Positions 59,604 through 64,000 of a stretch of 64,000 nucleotides of DNA are shown piece by piece. The translations under genes and the position numbers were made by a program. The notes beneath the pieces are model-generated. The model was given only the letters and a program-made list of their open reading frames with translations. It made no database searches and was not told the DNA's origin. Source of the stretch: Marisediminicola antarctica (GTDB lineage: Bacteria > Actinomycetota > Actinomycetes > Actinomycetales > Microbacteriaceae); the NCBI RefSeq assembly GCF_009930795.1, contig NZ_CP017146.1, positions 124,001 to 188,000 of the forward strand. The letters are read 5' to 3'. Each line of letters starts with the position of its first letter. Positions within the stretch are counted from its first letter, which is position 1.

Positions 59604-60455
59604 TCAACTCAGGGCGAGCCGCTCCTTCGCCTCGGCGACGTCGAAGTCGGCCGCCGGCCACTGCAGGTCGAGGCCGCCCAACGCCTCGATGAGCAGCTGC
59701 TGCACCGTCAAGCGCGCGTACCACTTGCGGTCGCCGGGAACGACGAACCACGGCGCATCCGGTGTCGAGGTGTGCTCGATCGCGAGCTGGTAGGCCTCCT
59801 GGTAGGCCGGCCAGAGGACGCGTTCGTCGAGGTCTCCGAGGCTGAACTTCCAGTGCTTGTCCGGCCGGTCGAGTCGCTCGGCGAGCCTGGCCTTCTGCTC
59901 GTCCGCGCTGATGTGCAGCATCACCTTGATAATCGTCGTACCGCTCGCGGCGACCTCCTCCTCGAATTCGCGGATGAGTCCGTACCGCTCCTCGATCACG
60001 TCGGGCGATGACAGACCGCGCACGCGGTGGATGAGCACGTCCTCGTAGTGCGAGCGGTCGAAGATGCCGACGATCCCCGGCTCGGGCAGCTCGCGGCGGA
60101 TGCGCCAGAGGAAGTCGTGCCGGCGCTCGGCGGGCGTGGGCGCCTTGAACGCCGTCACCTTGACGCCGAGCGGGTCCATCGCCCCCACGACGTTTCGCAC
60201 GATCCCGCCCTTTCCCGCCGTGTCCATGGCCTGCAGCACCAGCAGTACCGACCGGGTGCCGCCCGACCGACTCTCGGCCCAGAGCTGCTCCTGAAGCTCC
60301 GACAGCCGATCGCTCTCGGCCTTGAGCGCGGCCCGGCCGTCGCTCTTGCCGCCGTCGAATCCAGGTTTGCCGTGTGGATCGATGCTCGCGAGGTCAAACC
60401 CGGCCCGTGCCCGAAGCAGGTCGCTCGGGCTGTCCTCCCATTGTGTTTTCGCCAT
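59604..60455 (-). CDS. Polyphosphate kinase 2 family protein
   Basis: 283 residues. Walker A-like QAMDTAGKGG (residues 75-84) and Walker B-like GIVGIFDRSHYEDVLIHRVRG near 128-148, followed by the lid RLDRPDKHWKFSLGDLDER. The single-domain form phosphorylates ADP or AMP from polyphosphate; nucleotide preference is not clear. ATG preceded by TAGCAT six bases upstream. It separates menF from menD but has no known place in that pathway. Confidence 0.93.
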   Translation of the reverse strand: MAKTQWEDSPSDLLRARAGFDLASIDPHGKPGFDGGKSDGRAALKAESDRLSELQEQLWAESRSGGTRSVLLVLQAMDTAGKGGIVRNVVGAMDPLGVKVTAFKAPTPAERRHDFLWRIRRELPEPGIVGIFDRSHYEDVLIHRVRGLSSPDVIEERYGLIREFEEEVAASGTTIIKVMLHISADEQKARLAERLDRPDKHWKFSLGDLDERVLWPAYQEAYQLAIEHTSTPDAPWFVVPGDRKWYARLTVQQLLIEALGGLDLQWPAADFDVAEAKERLALS

Positions 60456-60461
60456 GGGGGA

Positions 60462-60467
60462 ATGCTA
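60462..60467 (-). promoter_or_regulatory. -10 box of the PPK2 gene
   Basis: TAGCAT on the minus strand ends six bases before the ATG; no RBS. Leaderless start. Confidence 0.6.
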
Positions 60468-60476
60468 CGTCGCCGG

Positions 60477-62144
60477 TCATCCGCGCGACAGCGGAACCTC
60501 GACGAGGGTGGGGCGTTCGCACGGCGCGAGCGCCTCGTCGAGCTCGCCGCGGTTGCCGGCGAGCCGGTAGTCCCAGCCGTACGCTTCGGCGAGCGCGCGG
60601 AAGTCGACCGACTGCGGGGTATAGAGCACCCGGTCGAACGAGCCGGCGGGCGCGGTCTGGGCGACCTCGAGTCCGTCGAAGATCGTGCCGCCGCCGTCGT
60701 TGCCGACGATGACCTGCAGGCGGGGGCGCGGCTCGCCAGCACCGTAGAGCATCGAGCCGGCATCGTGCAGCAGGGTGAGGTCGCCGAGCAGCACCCGGGT
60801 CGTTCCGGCCGACCCCGACGCCTCACTCGCGAGGGCGATGCCGGTCGCGGTCGCGATCGTTCCGTCGATTCCGGCGAGGCCACGGTTGGCGTGCACCGGA
60901 ATCGCCTTGCCCGGCACAACTCGGTCGGCGTCGCGGACGAGTCGGGACGCCCCAAAGACAAGCCGGTCGTGCGGCCAGGTCACGCGCCATACCGCCTCGA
61001 CCAGCATCCGCCTGGTCGCACTTTCCCGGAACACCGCGAGCTGGGCGCGGGCGAACTCGGCGACAGCCAGGCGGTCGTCGGTGCGCGCATCGGGCGTCTG
61101 GGCGGCGCGCACCTCGAGCAGGGCGCGGCTCGCGTGCACCCAGGACGCGGCCCAGACCCTCGCTGCCGGCTCGCCGTTGTAGCTCGCGGCGTCGATGTGA
61201 GTTGCCCGGCGCCCCGGGTCGTAGTCCTCGAAGCCGGGCCCCCGCACGACGATCGTGTCGACGTCGAGACGCTGCAGGAGCGCCGGGACCTCCCGGCTGA
61301 GCGTCGGGTGACCGAAGACGATGGCGCGGCGCACGCGGCCCCCGAACTCCCGGTCGGTGAGCAGCTCGCGGTAGGCGACGACGAGGTTGGGGCCGAAGCG
61401 GGCACCGCTGGCGACCTCGGCGACGAGCGGCGCCCCCAGTTCGCGCGCGAGCACCTCCGCGCCCGGTCCCGCCCCCTGCCCCGCGATGACGATGGTCTCG
61501 GATGCCGGGGCGAGCTCGGTGACGCGCGGCCGGCGACCGTCATGGACCCTCTCCGCCACGGTGATCGCGGGCAGCGTGCCGACGGCTGCCGACAGTGGCT
61601 CGCGGAAGGCGAGGTTCAACTGCACTGGGCCGGCGGGCGAGGAGTGGCCCGCGGCGGCGGCGAAGGCCTCGTGGGCGAGCTCGCCCGGATACTCGGGCGA
61701 GAACCCGGTGGCACTGGGGGCGGCAATATCGCGCGCGAAGCGCACCGCCGACCCGAAGATGCCGAGTTGGTCGGTCGTCTGATTCGACCCGATGCCGCGC
61801 AGCTCCTCCGGTCGGTCGGCGGTCAGCAGAATGAGCGGCACACCGGAGTGGTGCGCCTCGAGCACTGCGGGGTGGAGGTTGGCGACCGCCGTTCCCGACG
61901 TCGTGATCACGAGCACCGGCATCCGGGTCTCGACGGCGAGGCCGAGGGCGAGGAAGCCGCCGACCCGCTCATCGATCCGCACCCGCAGGCGCACGAGGCC
62001 AGCGAGTTCGAATTCCGCTGCGGCGAGCGCGAGGGCTTGCGAGCGAGCGCCGGGACTGAGCACGATGTCGCGCACGCCGAGGGCGATGAATTCGCCGAGC
62101 AGGGCTACCGAGAAGTCGGTTGCCGGGCTTCCGCCCGGGCTCAC
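60477..62144 (-). CDS. menD: 2-succinyl-5-enolpyruvyl-6-hydroxy-3-cyclohexene-1-carboxylate synthase
   Basis: 555-residue thiamine-diphosphate enzyme. Begins TDFSVALLGEFIALGVRDIVLSPGARSQALALA and has the cofactor-activating Glu region RIDERVGGFLALGLAVETRMPVLVITTSGTAVANLHPAV; the C-terminal domain has LLGDLTLLHDAGSMLYG, the TPP-binding GDL region. GTG start overlaps the PLDc_N gene stop (GTGA). Confidence 0.95.
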   Translation of the reverse strand: MSPGGSPATDFSVALLGEFIALGVRDIVLSPGARSQALALAAAEFELAGLVRLRVRIDERVGGFLALGLAVETRMPVLVITTSGTAVANLHPAVLEAHHSGVPLILLTADRPEELRGIGSNQTTDQLGIFGSAVRFARDIAAPSATGFSPEYPGELAHEAFAAAAGHSSPAGPVQLNLAFREPLSAAVGTLPAITVAERVHDGRRPRVTELAPASETIVIAGQGAGPGAEVLARELGAPLVAEVASGARFGPNLVVAYRELLTDREFGGRVRRAIVFGHPTLSREVPALLQRLDVDTIVVRGPGFEDYDPGRRATHIDAASYNGEPAARVWAASWVHASRALLEVRAAQTPDARTDDRLAVAEFARAQLAVFRESATRRMLVEAVWRVTWPHDRLVFGASRLVRDADRVVPGKAIPVHANRGLAGIDGTIATATGIALASEASGSAGTTRVLLGDLTLLHDAGSMLYGAGEPRPRLQVIVGNDGGGTIFDGLEVAQTAPAGSFDRVLYTPQSVDFRALAEAYGWDYRLAGNRGELDEALAPCERPTLVEVPLSRG

Positions 62145-62476
62145 TCCTTGGCGCTGGAGTCGTCGTCGAGGTCGGCGAGTTCCTGCTCGAGTCTGCGGAT
62201 GCGCTCCTCCTGCTCCTTCTCGGAGCCGAGGCGGCGCAGGAAGTCGGGATCGTCGTCGGGCGCGGTCTGCCGCATGACCGGCTTACTCTTTCCCCGGTCT
62301 TTGCCGAGCGTGAACCAGAGAACAGCACCGATCACCGGCAGGACGAGAATGACAAGAACCCAGACGAACTTGGGGAGCCCGCGAGTGCGGCGCTTGTCGG
62401 TCATCAGCGAGTCGACGGCGGCGTAAATCGACAGGGCGATGATGGCAAGCCCTGCCACTATGTAAACGCGTACCAT
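62141..62476 (-). CDS. PLDc_N-domain membrane protein
   Basis: 111 residues with two membrane helices (VYIVAGLAIIALSIYAAVDSL near 4-24 and FVWVLVILVLPVIGAVLWFTLG near 37-58) of the PLDc_N type, then a charged coiled-coil tail (EKEQEERIRRLEQELADLDDD). It lacks any HKD phospholipase domain. Overlaps and precedes menD on the same transcript. TAGAAT six bases before its ATG. Function unknown. Confidence 0.88.
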   Translation of the reverse strand: MVRVYIVAGLAIIALSIYAAVDSLMTDKRRTRGLPKFVWVLVILVLPVIGAVLWFTLGKDRGKSKPVMRQTAPDDDPDFLRRLGSEKEQEERIRRLEQELADLDDDSSAKE

Positions 62477-62482
62477 GCAGTA

Positions 62483-62488
62483 ATTCTA
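62483..62488 (-). promoter_or_regulatory. -10 box of the PLDc_N-menD unit
   Basis: TAGAAT on the minus strand ends six bases before the ATG; no RBS. Leaderless start. Confidence 0.6.
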
Positions 62489-62557
62489 AGCCCGGCAACT
62501 GGGCGCCGCCTGCGCGGGTTCTTGCGATCGCGCAACGAATGGCCAGCGAGGCGTGCC

Positions 62558-62563
62558 TAGACT
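62558..62563 (+). promoter_or_regulatory. -10 box of the DUF4229 gene
   Basis: TAGACT ends seven bases before the GTG start; leaderless start on the plus strand. Confidence 0.55.
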
Positions 62564-62570
62564 GGGCGGC

Positions 62571-62906
62571 GTGAAATCGTCGCGCCAGTGGATCAGCTAC
62601 TCCCTACTCCGGTTGGGCGTCTTCGCGGCCGTGCTCATCGTGCTGCTCGTCCTGCAGGTCGAACCGTGGATTGCCGCAGTCATCGCTGCGGTGGTCGGGC
62701 TGTGTGTCGCCTACATCTTCTTCCGCCCACAGCGCGAGGCCGTTGCGCGCAGCTTCTGGGAGTTCCGCACCACCGCGCAACGCGACTCCGACTCGGATGC
62801 CGAGAACGACGCGCTCGACGCCGCAGCGACGCCGAGCGCCTCGCCGCTAGAAGGCCAGGGCGGCGGCGAGGCCGACGCCGAAGAGCAGGGCCGTCAGGCT
62901 CGTTAG
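62571..62906 (+). CDS. DUF4229 membrane protein
   Basis: 111 residues from the GTG at 62571. Two hydrophobic segments (LLRLGVFAAVLIVLLVLQV near 12-30 and WIAAVIAAVVGLCVAYIFF near 34-52) precede a charged tail. Its last 60 bases overlap the 3' end of the convergent menA gene. The DUF4229-menA adjacency recurs in actinobacteria; function unknown. Confidence 0.85.
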   Translation: MKSSRQWISYSLLRLGVFAAVLIVLLVLQVEPWIAAVIAAVVGLCVAYIFFRPQREAVARSFWEFRTTAQRDSDSDAENDALDAAATPSASPLEGQGGGEADAEEQGRQAR

Positions 62907-63860
62907 CTTGAGCGCAAGCACGAACTCCGACGCGGACTTGCCGGTGAGCGTGATGATCACCGCGGGCAGCCCCGCGAGCAGCGCGAAGTAGACGTAGATC
63001 GCGAGCGGGAACACTGGGGCGTACAGCCCGAGGATCCCGAACGGCACGAGGGCGAAGACCGCGAACAGGGTGCGTGCGGCCCTGTCGCCGACCCGCACGG
63101 CAAGGGTGCGTTTGCCGGCGACCCTGTCCTGCTTCAGGTCGCGGATGTTGTTGACCATGAGCACAGCGCAAGAGAGCAGCCCGATCGCGACGGCGGCGCC
63201 CCAGGCCTCGGCGCTCACCGTGCCGACCTGCACGAACATCGTGCCCGCCGTGGCGACGAGCCCGAAGAAGATGAAGACGAACACCTCGCCGAGCGCGTAG
63301 TAGCCATAGGGGTGCTTGCCGCCGGTGTAGAAGTAGGCAGCGACGACGCATACGGCGCCGACGGCGATGAGCCACAGGAATCCGCTGATGACGCTGACGG
63401 CGACCCCGGCGAGGCCGGCGACCGCGAAGAACACGAGCGCCACGGCCAGCACCTGTCGGGGCTTCGCCGCGCCGGACCCCGTGAGCCTCGACGGCCCGAC
63501 CCGGTGCGAGTCGGTGCCGCGGATGCCGTCGGAGTAGTCGTTGGCGTAGTTGACGCCGATCTGCAGCCCGACCGCGACGGCGAGGCAGAGCAGCGCACGC
63601 ACCCAGTGCCAGCCGTCGTCGTTGTTGTACAGGAACGCGGCCCCCGTGCCGAGGGCGACGGGTGCGATGGCGAGGGGAAGGGTGCGCAGCCGGGCGCCGC
63701 CGATCCAGTCCTTGGCGGTGGCCGGACGGATCGCTGGGGCCGTCGGCGGTCGCCCTCCCGGACGTCCGCTCGGCCGGCCGCTGCGCGCCGTGCTGCCACT
63801 CCCGGTGTTGGTGCGTCCACTGCTGGCGCGAGTTCTGGTTCGATTGCCTCTGTTAGCCAC
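62847..63860 (-). CDS. menA: 1,4-dihydroxy-2-naphthoate polyprenyltransferase
   Basis: 337-residue UbiA-family membrane enzyme that attaches the polyprenyl chain to 1,4-dihydroxy-2-naphthoate. First Asp motif NYANDYSDGIRGTD near 105 and second DLKQDRVAGKRTLAVRVG near 242; about eight helices. The first 50 residues are a Gly/Arg/Ser/Thr-rich basic extension of unknown use. GTG start; TAGACT six bases before it overlaps the menE stop codon. Confidence 0.93.
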   Translation of the reverse strand: MANRGNRTRTRASSGRTNTGSGSTARSGRPSGRPGGRPPTAPAIRPATAKDWIGGARLRTLPLAIAPVALGTGAAFLYNNDDGWHWVRALLCLAVAVGLQIGVNYANDYSDGIRGTDSHRVGPSRLTGSGAAKPRQVLAVALVFFAVAGLAGVAVSVISGFLWLIAVGAVCVVAAYFYTGGKHPYGYYALGEVFVFIFFGLVATAGTMFVQVGTVSAEAWGAAVAIGLLSCAVLMVNNIRDLKQDRVAGKRTLAVRVGDRAARTLFAVFALVPFGILGLYAPVFPLAIYVYFALLAGLPAVIITLTGKSASEFVLALKLTSLTALLFGVGLAAALAF

Positions 63861-63866
63861 GAGCAG

Positions 63867-63872
63867 AGTCTA
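63867..63872 (-). promoter_or_regulatory. -10 box of menA
   Basis: TAGACT on the minus strand ends six bases before the menA GTG; its bases 63870-63872 are the menE stop codon. Confidence 0.6.
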
Positions 63873-64000
63873 GTTTCGCCGTGCGACGATCTCCCGCAGC
63901 GTGACGAGGTCGGGCTTGCCCGTCGAGAGGAGCGGGATGCTGTCGAGGACCACGACCCGATCGGGGGCGGCCTCGCGGGCGAGCGCGGTCACAACCGCGC
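63870..64000 (-). CDS. menE: o-Succinylbenzoate-CoA ligase, C-terminal end (partial)
   Basis: The last 42 codons of a minus-strand gene that continues beyond the window. The reading ends LLSTGKPDLVTLREIVARRN; the STGKPD segment is the conserved C-terminal lysine motif of acyl-CoA synthetases. Position directly upstream of menA in a menaquinone cluster makes MenE the best call; other acyl-CoA ligases cannot be excluded from this fragment. Confidence 0.8.
   Translation of the reverse strand, partial: AVVTALAREAAPDRVVVLDSIPLLSTGKPDLVTLREIVARRN

Overview
The window is chromosomal DNA of a high-GC Gram-positive actinobacterium. A complete menaquinone route, DUF4229, DUF2510 and DUF7882 proteins, many GTG starts, tRNAs without an encoded CCA end, and many start codons lying 6-7 nt after a TANNNT -10 box (leaderless mRNAs) point to Microbacteriaceae; this placement is inference, since no database search was possible. 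No prophage, insertion sequence or CRISPR array is visible. About fifty protein genes, four tRNAs and many control sites can be supported.

Layout. 0-13.2 kb is a pentose region: xylA; glycerate kinase; a CUT2 sugar ABC transporter (binding protein, ATPase, permease); the araB-araD-araA operon ending in a LacI gene; and a second LacI gene. The same operator (AATGTGA-N4-TCACATT) precedes the transporter, araB and the second LacI gene. 13.2-17.4 kb holds the cystathionine gene pair (metB-like, cbs) and a DUF3105-DUF305 pair. 17.4-24.5 kb has a cluster of about six copies of an 18-bp element, a multidrug-type ABC exporter, and an alpha-glucoside-type CUT1 transporter (aglEFG-like) with a divergent LacI regulator and its own operators. 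24.6-36.7 kb carries the translation/secretion genes on the minus strand (tRNA-Trp, secE, nusG, rplK, rplA, then rplJ-rplL with an attenuated L10 leader). They are split by about 8 kb of accessory genes (GNAT, quinone reductase, YqaJ nuclease, MhqO/MhqD-like pair, two-component system, pdxH, NAD epimerase).

36.8-43.4 kb holds aspC, a DUF559-type protein flanked by two tandem-repeat arrays sharing the core GGCAACTCGCG, xylB, murB and two MaoC-type dehydratases. Next to these is an isolated 26-codon gene with its own palindrome-controlled promoter, ideal ribosome-binding site and terminator, whose product ends in a CxxC motif. I consider this micropeptide unit the best candidate for something undescribed. 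43.4-46.3 kb has an SDR, a DUF2510 protein, two DUF7882 paralogues around a degenerate-looking ORF, a 37-residue zinc-ribbon gene and tRNA-Met and tRNA-Thr. 46.4-54.9 kb carries a GH13 alpha-glucosidase with two operators, an M23 peptidase, an inositol-phosphatase-type enzyme, tRNA-Tyr, a LacI regulator, YajQ, cardiolipin synthase and an AI-2E family protein.

54.9-64 kb is the respiratory quinone region: ferredoxin-NADP reductase, polyprenyl diphosphate synthase, menG, menF, PPK2, menD, a PLDc_N membrane protein, DUF4229, menA and the 3' end of menE. Together the window shows a heterotroph that imports pentoses and alpha-glucosides under local LacI control, feeds pentoses through XylA/XylB and AraBAD into the pentose phosphate pathway, and respires with menaquinone.
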